Source of the DNA: Pseudomonas sp. ADAK13
GTDB taxonomy: Bacteria; Pseudomonadota; Gammaproteobacteria; Pseudomonadales; Pseudomonadaceae
Direction of reading: 5' to 3'
Assembly (NCBI RefSeq): GCF_012935715.1
Contig: NZ_CP052860.1
Coordinates: forward strand, 930,001 to 994,000
DNA: 64,000 nucleotides
The notes beneath the pieces were generated by a model. The model saw only the letters and a list, made by a program, of their open reading frames with translations. It was not told where the DNA came from and ran no database searches. A program made the translations under genes and the position numbers. Within the stretch, counting starts at the first letter, position 1; every line of letters starts with the position of its first letter. This document shows positions 7,237 through 15,306 of this stretch, one piece after another.

Positions 7237-9768
7237 ATGACGGTCACCACCCAACAGGCCGGGAGCCGCACGCAGCGAGGCTGCGCGCCCCCAACAATCC
7301 GAGTGTCCTTCGTGAAAACAGTATTGAAGTACCGTGACGGCGAAGCCGTGCGCGACGGTTCGCAACGCACCCTGGCGCGTACGCTCTTAAGCAGGGCCGC
7401 GCTCCCGCTGATCAACCTGCTCTGGCTTGCCCCGGCCTGGGCCGACAGCCAGGGCCAGTTCGACGCAAAGACCTTGCACCAGCGCGGCATCGATCCGGCG
7501 CTGGCCAAATTGCTGCTGGAAACACCCCGCTTCACCGCTGGCGTGCACGCCGTCAGCCTCGCTGTGAACGGCCAGCGACAAGGACGGATCAACGCACAGT
7601 TCGATGAGCACGGCAGCCTGTGTTTTGATCGCCCGCTGCTCGACGCGGCCAACCTGATCGTCCCCGACGACAACCCGCGCTGCCATGATTTCATCAAGGC
7701 CTATCCGCAGACCGTGGTTGAACAAGACCCCGCCACCCTCAGCGTGGCGCTGGTGGTGCCGACCGACGCCTTGCGCCCGCGCCAGCAAGACATTTCCGGC
7801 TACCAGACCGGCGGCGTCGCCGCCCTGCTCAACTACGACATGAGTGGCGTCTACAACCGCTTCAATGACGACAGCAGCCGTTTCGGTTCCGCCAACACCG
7901 AGGTCGGCTTCAATGCCGGCGACTGGATCGTGCGCAGCCGGCAGGTACAGACCTGGCAGGATGACCGCTCAAGCAGCACGCACCTGGAAGCCTATGCGCA
8001 ACGCACCTTTGCCCGTCATCAGGCGGTGCTCCAGACCGGCCAGATCAACCTCTACAACCCGGTGCTGCCGGGTGCGCAGATCACCGGCGCGCAGGTGTTC
8101 ACTGAACAGGCGCTGCAGGATCAGCACCAGGGCGCAACCATTGACGGCATCGCCAACAGCCCCGCCCAGGTGGAAATCCGCCAGAACGGTGCACTGATCC
8201 ACTCCACCGTAGTGCCCGCCGGCCCGTTTTCCCTGACCGATGTGAGGCGCCTCAATAACCGTTCGGATGTGGAAGTCACGGTCAAGGAAACCTCGGGTGG
8301 CGAACGGCGTTATACCGTGCCGGCGGCCCTGCTCGGGATTGGCCTGCCTGCACCCGGCTATTCAATCGGGGCCGGGCGCGTACGCAACGTCGGCGACGCC
8401 GATGGCAGCGATCCCTGGGTCGTCAGCGCCGGCTGGAGTGGTGCGCTGCACCCGCGGCTGAGCCTGGGGGCCGGCACGTTACTGGCCAGTGATTATCGCT
8501 CCGCCGGGTTGAACCTCGGCTGGCTGCCGTGGGCCGATGGCCAGATCCAACTCTCCACTCAGGCCACCGACGCACGGCTGGACGAAGCCGAACGCGGGCT
8601 GCAAACCGACCTGTCCTGGACCCAGCGGCTGGGCGAGCAATGGTCGTTCACGGCAGCCAACTCCTACCGCACACCCGGGTATCGTGAACTGGAAGAAACG
8701 GTCTACCAGAACGAGCGGGAAACCCGCCGCAACACCCGCCACCGTTACCGTGACCAACAAAGCCTGGCGCTGTCCTGGACCCATCCTTGGCTGGGCGCAT
8801 TCAGCGGCGGCGCTTCTCGCTCCAGCACATTTGACGGTGATGACAGCAGCCGCCTCTTCGCTTCCTGGGGCACCAACGTCAGGGGCGTGTCGATTTCCGC
8901 CAGCGGCGAACGCCAGATGGGCGGCCAGAATTATCAGGACAACGCGTTGTACTTCACGGTCAGCGTTCCATTGGGTGAGAACCGTCGCGGCCGTTCCTGG
9001 CTGCGCAACTCGGGGGGCGAGCACCGCATCGGCGTGGGCCTGAACGAGCAGGTCAATGACCAGTTCAGCTACCGGGTTGCCGCCGAGCACGACAGCCGTG
9101 ACCAGGAAGTGGAAAGCTCGCTGGGGGTTTCGTACTTGCCGCGCTACAGCCAGTTCGACTTCAACTACACCCGCTCCAACGCGGATCAATCCAGCTACCA
9201 GGGCGGTGCCCGCGGTGGCGTGGTGGTGCATGACGGCGGCGTCACCCTGTCGCCTTACCCGGTACGCGAGACCTTCGCCGTGCTGTCGGTCGGCGACATG
9301 CCCGGCATCAAGGTCAACACCCCCAGCGGGCCGGTCTGGACCGACTGGCAAGGCCAGGCCGTGGTGCCGCAAGTGACGGCCTATGGCAGCAGCGCGGTGG
9401 AGGTGCAAACCCGCTCACTGCCTCGCAACGCCGATATCAGCAACGGACTGGCGATGGTTTCTGCCGGACGCGGGGCGGTGGACAAACTCGACTTCGGCGT
9501 GACGATGACGCGCCGCGTGTTGCTCACCGTCATTACGGATCAGGGCCAACCGCTGCCTCGCGGCGCATCGGTGACCGACGATCAGGGGGCGTTCGTGACG
9601 CTGGTGCAGGACAACAGCCAAGTGTTTTTGCCCAACGTGCTCGATCAACCTTCGCTGTGGGTAAACGCCCCCGGCATGAACCGCTGCCGGTTGCGCTTCG
9701 AACTCGCGGAAAAGGCTGACCCGCAGGTGTATTTCGAAACCGCCCCCGCCCGCTGCCAGATGCCTTGA
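7237..9768 (+). CDS. Fimbrial outer-membrane usher (FimD/PapC family)
   Basis: The 843-residue usher has a signal sequence ending near LAPAWA (about residue 68 of the long form). An N-terminal chaperone-binding domain (about 70-200, GQFDAKTLHQRGIDPALAKL) follows, then a 24-strand barrel region with a plug, and two C-terminal beta domains ending in RCRLRFELAEKADPQV. It translocates chaperone-subunit complexes and anchors the fibre. A GTG at 7312 (VKTVLKYRDGEAV) is an alternative start that gives a more usual signal peptide length. The gene starts 18 bp after the chaperone gene and ends 10 bp before the two-domain DUF1120 gene, so co-transcription is very likely. The length is normal for the family (about 800-850). 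Confidence 0.92.
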   Translation: MTVTTQQAGSRTQRGCAPPTIRVSFVKTVLKYRDGEAVRDGSQRTLARTLLSRAALPLINLLWLAPAWADSQGQFDAKTLHQRGIDPALAKLLLETPRFTAGVHAVSLAVNGQRQGRINAQFDEHGSLCFDRPLLDAANLIVPDDNPRCHDFIKAYPQTVVEQDPATLSVALVVPTDALRPRQQDISGYQTGGVAALLNYDMSGVYNRFNDDSSRFGSANTEVGFNAGDWIVRSRQVQTWQDDRSSSTHLEAYAQRTFARHQAVLQTGQINLYNPVLPGAQITGAQVFTEQALQDQHQGATIDGIANSPAQVEIRQNGALIHSTVVPAGPFSLTDVRRLNNRSDVEVTVKETSGGERRYTVPAALLGIGLPAPGYSIGAGRVRNVGDADGSDPWVVSAGWSGALHPRLSLGAGTLLASDYRSAGLNLGWLPWADGQIQLSTQATDARLDEAERGLQTDLSWTQRLGEQWSFTAANSYRTPGYRELEETVYQNERETRRNTRHRYRDQQSLALSWTHPWLGAFSGGASRSSTFDGDDSSRLFASWGTNVRGVSISASGERQMGGQNYQDNALYFTVSVPLGENRRGRSWLRNSGGEHRIGVGLNEQVNDQFSYRVAAEHDSRDQEVESSLGVSYLPRYSQFDFNYTRSNADQSSYQGGARGGVVVHDGGVTLSPYPVRETFAVLSVGDMPGIKVNTPSGPVWTDWQGQAVVPQVTAYGSSAVEVQTRSLPRNADISNGLAMVSAGRGAVDKLDFGVTMTRRVLLTVITDQGQPLPRGASVTDDQGAFVTLVQDNSQVFLPNVLDQPSLWVNAPGMNRCRLRFELAEKADPQVYFETAPARCQMP

Positions 9769-9778
9769 GGACTGTGCC

Positions 9779-10918
9779 ATGAACCTTGATAAGACCCTGC
9801 AACGACTGGCGACCTTACTGCTGCTCGGCATGGCTTCCAACGCCCAGGCGCTGGACGAGTGCCAACTGAACCTCAGTGAATCGCTGCTGGATTTCGGCCA
9901 ACTGAGCCGCACCGCCCGCCACGACCCGGCGGGCCAACAGCTGGTCGGCGAACGCCGCTTGAGCCTGACGCTCAACTGCCCGCAGCCCACCGACTTGAGC
10001 CTGTTCTACCGTGGCCTGGCGGCCAGCGCCGAGCGGCTGCGGTTTACCGAGCGCGGCAACTATCAGATACAGCTCAGCGACGCCGTCGTCGACGGCCAGG
10101 CCGTGGAGCTGGGACTGTTGAGCGCCCCGGGGCAATCACCCACAGACACCAGCGCGGTACTCAACTGGCGGCCTGGCTATGGCATCGCGCCGGTGCGGGC
10201 CGGCGCGGTGGTGCCGGGCAACAGCCTGGCGCTGCAATTGACCGTCCGCGCCTGGGCCGATGCGGGCGCCACCCTGGTCCAGGACGCAACCCCATGGGAA
10301 GCCAGCGGCCTGATCGATGCGGTCAACACCGGCCGTGCGCGTGAGCTGGGCCTGCGTGCACGCGTTGTACCCGCCGCCTGCGTCCCGAGCTTGTCCAACG
10401 GTGGCGTGGTGAGTTACGGCACGCTGTCGGCCAAGGCGCTCAACGTTGAAAGGGAAACCGTGCTGGCGACCAAAAACCTGCTGTTTTCCGTCGCCTGCGA
10501 TGCCGCCACCCCGTTCGCCGTGCGTATGCAGGACAACCGCAACGGCTCGGCCACCGGCGGCACCGATGAAACCTCCTATGGCCTCGACCTGGACGGCGCA
10601 GGCAACAAGATCGGGCGCTTCTACGTGCAGGTAGACCCCGCGAATTTCAGCGCCGACACCCTGGCCTCGCTGTACCGCACCGACTCCACCACCGCCGGTC
10701 GCGCCTGGAGCACCTCCAGCTCCCAGACGATTCCCCTCGGCGCCAACAGCTACCTGGGGTTCACCGACCGTGCCGGCGACAACGGCGGCCCGGTATCCAT
10801 CCAGAACCTCTCCGGCAGCCTGCAAATCAGAGCGATCCTGGCCCCCAGCCAAACCATGGACCTGCGCAACGATGTGCACCTGAACGGCTCGGGCACCATC
10901 GAAATCATTTACCTGTAA
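9779..10918 (+). CDS. Two-domain DUF1120 protein, putative fimbrial tip adhesin
   Basis: The 379-residue secreted protein has two modules. After a signal peptide ending near NAQA (about residue 24), an N-terminal module (25-195) starts DECQLNLSESLLDFGQLSR and carries its own Cys pair (C28, C67), recalling the spore-coat-U/Csu pilin pattern (Cys, then a FG motif, then a second Cys). The C-terminal module (196-379) is a typical DUF1120 domain with C201 and C240 and the ending TIEIIYL. In chaperone-usher systems, two-domain subunits encoded after the usher are usually tip adhesins, with the pilin domain used for assembly. The adhesin role is inferred. No ligand can be suggested. Confidence 0.7.
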   Translation: MNLDKTLQRLATLLLLGMASNAQALDECQLNLSESLLDFGQLSRTARHDPAGQQLVGERRLSLTLNCPQPTDLSLFYRGLAASAERLRFTERGNYQIQLSDAVVDGQAVELGLLSAPGQSPTDTSAVLNWRPGYGIAPVRAGAVVPGNSLALQLTVRAWADAGATLVQDATPWEASGLIDAVNTGRARELGLRARVVPAACVPSLSNGGVVSYGTLSAKALNVERETVLATKNLLFSVACDAATPFAVRMQDNRNGSATGGTDETSYGLDLDGAGNKIGRFYVQVDPANFSADTLASLYRTDSTTAGRAWSTSSSQTIPLGANSYLGFTDRAGDNGGPVSIQNLSGSLQIRAILAPSQTMDLRNDVHLNGSGTIEIIYL

Positions 10919-10938
10919 CGTCTATCGAGGACCCACCC

Positions 10939-11586
10939 ATGAACCTTTACGGCATTGCACTCTCCACCGCACTCTTGCTGATCCCACCCATGGCACACGC
11001 CGCTTCCACCGTCGAGTTGACGGTAAAGGGCCGCATTACCCCGCTGGCCTGCACCCCGACGCTGTCCGGTGGGGGCGTGGTTGACCTGGGAAAAATTTCC
11101 CATCAGGACCTGAACATCGAGACAGGCACACGCCTGCCCCTGCGCCAATTGAGCCTGGGCATCAGTTGCAACGGTCCGACCCGTTTCGCCCTGCTCATGA
11201 CGGACAACCGCGACGGCTCGGCGAACGTCAACAGCGAGATCTTCTACGGATTGGGCCTGGATAACAGCGGCAACAAGGTGGGCCTGTTCTCGGTGAGTTT
11301 CGACCCGACACTCACCGTGGTCGACAGCGTGGCGCAAATCTATGGCACCGAATCCACCACGGGCGGCGTCGCCTGGCGCCCGGCCAACCTGCGGCCTATC
11401 GACATCGGTTCACAGAGCTACCTGGCCTTTACCGACACCGAAGGCAGCACCGCCGGGCCGTCAGCGATTCAGAACCTGAATACCTTGCTGAAGGTCGAGG
11501 TGGTGCTCGCGGCCCTGAAAAACCTGGACCTGAGCACCGACGTACGCATCGATGGCTCGGGCAGCCTTCAAATCGTGTACCTGTAG
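10939..11586 (+). CDS. DUF1120 protein, putative pilin subunit 4
   Basis: This 215-residue last gene of the fimbrial operon lies 20 bp after the two-domain subunit. The signal peptide ends near AHAA (about residue 21). The mature start STVELTVKGRITPLAC has the alternating hydrophobic extension, then SGGGVVDLGKISHQDL, Cys pair 38/77 and the ending LQIVYL. Its middle part (GLDNSGNKVGLFSVSFDP and SYLAFTDTEG) is closer to the C-terminal module of the upstream two-domain protein than to subunits 1-3, suggesting a second subfamily (adaptor or tip-associated). Only 9 bp separate it from the convergent MFS gene and no terminator hairpin is visible. Confidence 0.78.
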   Translation: MNLYGIALSTALLLIPPMAHAASTVELTVKGRITPLACTPTLSGGGVVDLGKISHQDLNIETGTRLPLRQLSLGISCNGPTRFALLMTDNRDGSANVNSEIFYGLGLDNSGNKVGLFSVSFDPTLTVVDSVAQIYGTESTTGGVAWRPANLRPIDIGSQSYLAFTDTEGSTAGPSAIQNLNTLLKVEVVLAALKNLDLSTDVRIDGSGSLQIVYL

Positions 11587-11595
11587 CCCCGAGCG

Positions 11596-12876
11596 CTAGA
11601 CCTTTTCGCTGGTCACCTGAACGTACCGCGAACGTCCCGCGCCCAGTCCGGCGACGATCGCACCCAGGCCGATCACCGCGAAAATCCAGCCCACGGCGGC
11701 CCAGCCGCCGGTCCAGTCATGCACCAGGCCCACCGCGAACGGCCCCATGGACGCCAGGGTATAACCGATGCCCTGGGCCATGCTCGACAGGTTGGCGGCG
11801 ACGTGGGCATCGCGCGAACGCAGCACGATCAAGGTCAGTGCCAGGCTGAACGTACCGCCCTGGCCCAGGCCCAGCAGAATCGCCCAGCCCCACAAACCGT
11901 CCAGCGGCGCATACAGGCAACCGAACAGGCCACCCAGCGTCAGCACCATCACCACCACGATAGCCAGGCGCTGATCCTTGCCCCGCGTAGCCAGCCACGG
12001 CGCGGCCAGGGAGCTGGCCAGTTGCACGATCACCGACCCCGAGAGCACCAGGCCGGCCTGGGTGGCGGTCAAGCCACGCCCGATCAGGATGGAAGGCAAC
12101 CAGCCAAACACGATGTAGGCCAGGGACGATTGCAGGCCCATGTACAGGGTCACCTGCCAGGCCAGCGGGTCACGCAACAGGCCCTTCACCCGATAAGCCA
12201 CAGAGTGCGCGCCGTGCTTCTGGCCGATTTGCGGCAGCCAGAACAGTGCAGCGATCAACGCCGGCAGGATCCAGAACCCCAGGCCGATGGTCCAGCTGTC
12301 ACCAAAGTAGTGACTCAGCGGCACTGTGGACCCCGCCGCCAGCGCCGCGCCCAGGCACAGGGCCATGGTGTACACGCCAGTCATGGTGCCCGCCTGTTTG
12401 GCGAAGTCGCGCTTGACGATGCCGGGCAGCAACACACCGATGATGCCAATGCTCGCACCGGCCAGCAGGCTGCCGGCGAACAGTCCGACCTCACCGAATG
12501 AACTGCGCAGGATGATGCCGCCCGCCAGGGTCAGCAGGATCCCCAGCACCACGCGCTCGGCGCCAAAACGCCGGGCCAGGATCGGTGCCAGCGGCGCAAA
12601 CAGGCCCAGGCACAACACCGGCAAGGTGGTCAGCAGTCCGGCCTTGGCCGCCGACAAACCGAGGCTGTTCGATACCTCAGCAAGCAGCGGCGACATGCTC
12701 GACAGCGCCGGGCGCAGGTTCAGCGCCACCAGGATCAGGCCCAGCAGCAACAACCACGGGCGACTCACCACCGGCGGGCTGTGCTGGACCTCATCGTCGT
12801 CGGCTTCGGCATCGATCAGCAGTTCTTCAAGGGCGTTTTCTGAACGGGGCATGAGGTTCTCGGGTTCAAGGTTCAT
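11596..12876 (-). CDS. MFS transporter, CynX/NimT family
   Basis: The 426-residue inner-membrane protein has an acidic cytoplasmic N-terminus (about 40 residues, EELLIDAEADDDEVQ) and then 12 predicted membrane segments. Segment 1 holds the family feature LILVALNLRPALSSMSPLL, characteristic of the CynX/NimT (cyanate and 2-nitroimidazole transporter) branch of the MFS. The real substrate is unknown. It overlaps the end of the upstream FadR-type regulator gene by 11 bp, so the two are co-translated and the regulator probably controls the transporter. The start ATG at 12876 lies inside the regulator gene. Its 3' end faces the fimbrial operon. Confidence 0.85.
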   Translation of the reverse strand: MNLEPENLMPRSENALEELLIDAEADDDEVQHSPPVVSRPWLLLLGLILVALNLRPALSSMSPLLAEVSNSLGLSAAKAGLLTTLPVLCLGLFAPLAPILARRFGAERVVLGILLTLAGGIILRSSFGEVGLFAGSLLAGASIGIIGVLLPGIVKRDFAKQAGTMTGVYTMALCLGAALAAGSTVPLSHYFGDSWTIGLGFWILPALIAALFWLPQIGQKHGAHSVAYRVKGLLRDPLAWQVTLYMGLQSSLAYIVFGWLPSILIGRGLTATQAGLVLSGSVIVQLASSLAAPWLATRGKDQRLAIVVVMVLTLGGLFGCLYAPLDGLWGWAILLGLGQGGTFSLALTLIVLRSRDAHVAANLSSMAQGIGYTLASMGPFAVGLVHDWTGGWAAVGWIFAVIGLGAIVAGLGAGRSRYVQVTSEKV

Positions 12877-13525
12877 TGATCAACTGCCGGGACAGGGCCT
12901 TGGCGCGCTCCGGGTCCTGTTGCTCCACGGCATCGAGCAAGGCGCCGTGCAAATCGAACACCGCTTGCCGGCGGGGTTTGATGTTCAGGGTCTGGCGCAG
13001 TTGCGCACCGACGATGCTGGAGAAGTACTGGTACAGCTCGCTCAAGGCCGGGTTGTGGGCGGCGTCCACCAGGCGTTTGTGGAACACCAGGTCGCAGGTG
13101 ATGTAGTGCTCCAGGTCGCCGTGGTAATGCTCGCCGCTGGCTTTCAGCGCCTCGCGCAAGGCGATCAGGTCTTCATCCGTACGCCTTGACGCCGCCAGGC
13201 CGATGGCCTCGACTTCGAGAATCTGCCGTGTCTCCTGGGCCTGGGCCAGGGTGCAGTGGGACAGGGCTTTCATTGCCCCCAGCGGGTCGGTCATGGAGCG
13301 CAAGTAGCTGCCGTCGCCCTGGCGGATCTCGATCAACCCGGAGAACGCCAACACCCGCATGGCTTCGCGCACGGTGTTGCGGCTGATGCCCAGTTCGGCA
13401 GACAACTCGGGCTCGGTGGGCAGGCGCTCGCCGATCGCCCACACGCCTTGGGTGATGCGCTGGCGCAACTGGTCCAGGGCCAGGTCGACGAGGGAGCGTT
13501 TGATGAGAGGGGCGATGTCTGTCAT
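12866..13525 (-). CDS. FadR/GntR-family transcriptional regulator
   Basis: The 219-residue regulator starts MTDIAPLIKRSLVDLALDQL. The winged helix domain is at about 10-75, with ERLPTEPELSAELGISRNTV, the classical GntR helix-turn-helix. The C-terminal helical FCD effector domain is at about 85-215 and has the conserved metal-ligand-like residues DLVFHKRLVDAAHN. Members usually act as repressors released by an organic acid or sugar acid. The ligand here is unknown. It overlaps the MFS transporter gene by 11 bp, indicating one regulatory unit. A frame extending to 13546 adds seven residues. The ATG at 13525 better fits family starts. A short inverted repeat at 13580-13597 is a possible operator. 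Confidence 0.88.
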   Translation of the reverse strand: MTDIAPLIKRSLVDLALDQLRQRITQGVWAIGERLPTEPELSAELGISRNTVREAMRVLAFSGLIEIRQGDGSYLRSMTDPLGAMKALSHCTLAQAQETRQILEVEAIGLAASRRTDEDLIALREALKASGEHYHGDLEHYITCDLVFHKRLVDAAHNPALSELYQYFSSIVGAQLRQTLNIKPRRQAVFDLHGALLDAVEQQDPERAKALSRQLINEP

Positions 13526-13579
13526 GGGATCTGAGCTTTCGTCCAATCATAGGATGAATTTTCCCACAGCCTATTAGGA

Positions 13580-13597
13580 GTTGCCTACAAAGGCAAC
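13580..13597. promoter_or_regulatory. Inverted repeat GTTGCC-N6-GGCAAC between divergent genes
   Basis: Perfect 6-bp arms GTTGCC and GGCAAC flank TACAAA, 55 bp upstream of the FadR-type regulator start and 88 bp upstream of mqsR. The position suits an operator for the regulator-MFS pair, though the spacing is wider than the compact TGGTnnnACCA-like sites of FadR-type proteins. Binding is an inference. Confidence 0.3.
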
Positions 13598-13645
13598 GCA
13601 CTAGGGTTGGTTGGGTAACAAATGGAGCGGGATTTCCGATTGATA

Positions 13646-13668
13646 AAATTACCCTTAGAGGGTAATTT
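13646..13668. promoter_or_regulatory. Perfect palindrome, probable MqsA operator
   Basis: Ten-base arms AAATTACCCT (13646-13655) and AGGGTAATTT (13659-13668) flank TAG, ending 16 bp before the mqsR ATG at 13685. MqsA antitoxins bind palindromes with an ACCT...AGGT core upstream of their own operon, and this site has the ACCCT-N3-AGGGT form. It also covers an AT-rich GATAAAATT stretch that could be a -10 region, so binding would block transcription. The perfection of the palindrome is seen directly. The identity of the binding protein is inferred from the adjacent mqsA. Confidence 0.75.
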
Positions 13669-13684
13669 CGGCCTCAGGTGTCTT

Positions 13685-13996
13685 ATGGAAAAGTACACAC
13701 CTCATTACGATTTGGCGGCGATAAAAGCGAATGTCAGGCGGCTTGGGAAGAAAGCATTTACCAATACCGCAGAAAGGACCGGCCAGGAGATGGGCCTGAC
13801 TATTGAAGAGATGCAGGAAGTCATTTTCGAGCTGCAAACCAAGATGTTGTACAAATCGATGACCACCCATGAAGACCATCGAGTGTGGCAGGACGTGTAC
13901 CACACGAACTCAAAAGATCTGGAGATTTATATAAAGGTGACGTACCGCCCTGCCGGCGGCCCACCCGTAATCTCCTTTAAGGAGAAAAACCCATGA
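13685..13996 (+). CDS. mqsR: MqsR-family mRNA interferase toxin
   Basis: This 103-residue toxin starts MEKYTPHYDLAAIKANVRRL. The C-terminal part LYKSMTTHEDHRVWQDVY and the ending VISFKEKNP align directly with E. coli MqsR (98 residues; YKSMTT...WQDVY...SFKEK). MqsR is a RelE-fold ribonuclease that cuts mRNA at GCU/GCA-type sites and slows growth. The ATG at 13685 is preferred to a longer frame from 13622, because that frame would run through the palindromic operator and add unrelated residues. It overlaps mqsA by ATGA, with toxin first as in E. coli. Base composition is lower in GC than its neighbours, consistent with horizontal spread of toxin-antitoxin modules. Confidence 0.93.
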   Translation: MEKYTPHYDLAAIKANVRRLGKKAFTNTAERTGQEMGLTIEEMQEVIFELQTKMLYKSMTTHEDHRVWQDVYHTNSKDLEIYIKVTYRPAGGPPVISFKEKNP

Positions 13997-14478
13997 AAAC
14001 CCAGCAATGTTTCAGCTGCGGCGCGCGTGAGGGCATGACACATTTCGAAGGGCGCGGCGAAACCATGAGCATCAAGGGCATGGAGCGCCGTGTCGATAAT
14101 CTTTCTGGTTGGGAGTGCCAGAAGTGCGGAGAAATCGAATGGGATCCCGAAAGCTCGGAGCGCCACGGGCAAGCTGGCGATGAACTGGTTATCGCGGCCC
14201 GGCAAATGATCGGCGCCGAGATGAAGCGTATCCGTCGCAAACTACACCTTACGCAAAAAGAAACCGTGCAACTGCTGTCCGGTGGTGGCCACAACGCATT
14301 TTCGCGTTACGAGCGCGGCGAGATTCTTCCGCCAAAGGCATTGATGCTGCTGATGCGCCTCCTGGATCGTTACCCGCATTTGCTCGCTGACGCAAAGGCT
14401 CTGGCCGAAGGTGCCGACCTGCGAGGAGCGTTTAAATACACCGAGCACAAAGAACATGAAAATCTTACGATGGCCTGA
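13993..14478 (+). CDS. mqsA: MqsA-family antitoxin / autorepressor
   Basis: The 161-residue antitoxin has an N-terminal zinc-binding toxin-neutralising domain with two CxxC pairs (C6/C9 in QCFSCG and C42/C45 in ECQKCG). Its C-terminal HTH-XRE domain (about 70-135) carries the recognition segment NAFSRYERGEILPPKAL, as in E. coli MqsA. The start ATG overlaps the mqsR stop (ATGA at 13993-13996), giving translational coupling. It should bind and inactivate MqsR and repress the operon through the palindrome at 13646-13668. At 161 residues it is about 30 longer than the E. coli protein (131), with a C-terminal extension after the HTH. A bidirectional terminator follows. Confidence 0.93.
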   Translation: MKTQQCFSCGAREGMTHFEGRGETMSIKGMERRVDNLSGWECQKCGEIEWDPESSERHGQAGDELVIAARQMIGAEMKRIRRKLHLTQKETVQLLSGGGHNAFSRYERGEILPPKALMLLMRLLDRYPHLLADAKALAEGADLRGAFKYTEHKEHENLTMA

Positions 14479-14486
14479 CCCGCAAA

Positions 14487-14515
14487 AAACCCGGCACAAG
14501 GCCGGGTTTATTTTT
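14487..14515. terminator. Bidirectional rho-independent terminator between mqsA and aapP
   Basis: The stem AAACCCGGC (14487-14495) / GCCGGGTTT (14501-14509) has a 5-nt loop ACAAG. A T-rich tail follows on the plus strand (TTTATTTTT) and six T on the minus strand (GGGTTTTTT). It can therefore end both the mqsRA transcript and the convergent aapJQMP transcript. Confidence 0.9.
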
Positions 14516-14531
14516 AAGCGTTACTCCCGCA

Positions 14532-15296
14532 TCAATGCAAAATCTGGCTCAAGAACAACTTGGTCCGATCATTCTGCGGGTTGTCGAAGAAGTCATTCGG
14601 CGCCGCCTGTTCAACGATCTCGCCCTTGTCCATGAAGATCACGCGGTTGGCCACGGTGCGCGCAAAGCCCATTTCGTGGGTCACGCAGAGCATGGTCATG
14701 CCGTCTTCCGCCAGGCCGATCATGGTGTCCAGCACCTCTTTCACCATCTCCGGATCGAGCGCCGAGGTCGGCTCATCGAACAGCATGATTTTCGGCTTCA
14801 TGCACAGCGCACGGGCAATCGCCACGCGCTGTTGCTGGCCGCCGGACAGTTGCCCCGGAAACTTGTGGGCCTGTTCCGGAATACGCACGCGCTCAAGGTA
14901 ATGCATGGCAATTTCTTCGGCCTTGCGCTTGGGCATCTTGCGCACCCACATCGGCGCCAGCGTGCAGTTCTGCAGGATGGTCAGGTGCGGGAACAGGTTG
15001 AAGTGCTGGAACACCATGCCGACTTCGCGGCGGATCGCTTCGATCTGCTTGAGGTCGTTGGTCAGTTCCACGCCATCGACCACGATGCGGCCCTGCTGGT
15101 GCTCTTCCAGACGGTTGAGGCAGCGGATGGTGGTGGACTTGCCGGAACCCGACGGGCCGCACAGCACGATACGCTCGCCCTGCTTGACGTTCAGGTTGAT
15201 GTCTTTCAACACGTGGAACTGGCCATACCACTTGTTGACGCCCTGCATCTGAATAATGCCTTCAGGGCTCACAGGCTGTTTGATCGCTTCACTCAT
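14532..15296 (-). CDS. aapP: Amino-acid ABC transporter ATP-binding protein AapP
   Basis: The 254-residue cytoplasmic ATPase of the general L-amino-acid transporter has Walker [10 protein letters not shown], signature [15 protein letters not shown], Walker B [14 protein letters not shown] and the switch His in CVTHEMGF. These are typical of the polar amino-acid (GlnQ/AapP) branch. The ATG at 15296 is chosen for its AGGAG site 7-8 bp upstream. The longer frame from 15368 overlaps aapM. It is the last gene of aapJQMP, 10 bp after aapM, and is followed by the bidirectional terminator at 14487. Confidence 0.93.
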   Translation of the reverse strand: MSEAIKQPVSPEGIIQMQGVNKWYGQFHVLKDINLNVKQGERIVLCGPSGSGKSTTIRCLNRLEEHQQGRIVVDGVELTNDLKQIEAIRREVGMVFQHFNLFPHLTILQNCTLAPMWVRKMPKRKAEEIAMHYLERVRIPEQAHKFPGQLSGGQQQRVAIARALCMKPKIMLFDEPTSALDPEMVKEVLDTMIGLAEDGMTMLCVTHEMGFARTVANRVIFMDKGEIVEQAAPNDFFDNPQNDRTKLFLSQILH

Positions 15297-15306
15297 CACA
15301 AAACTC

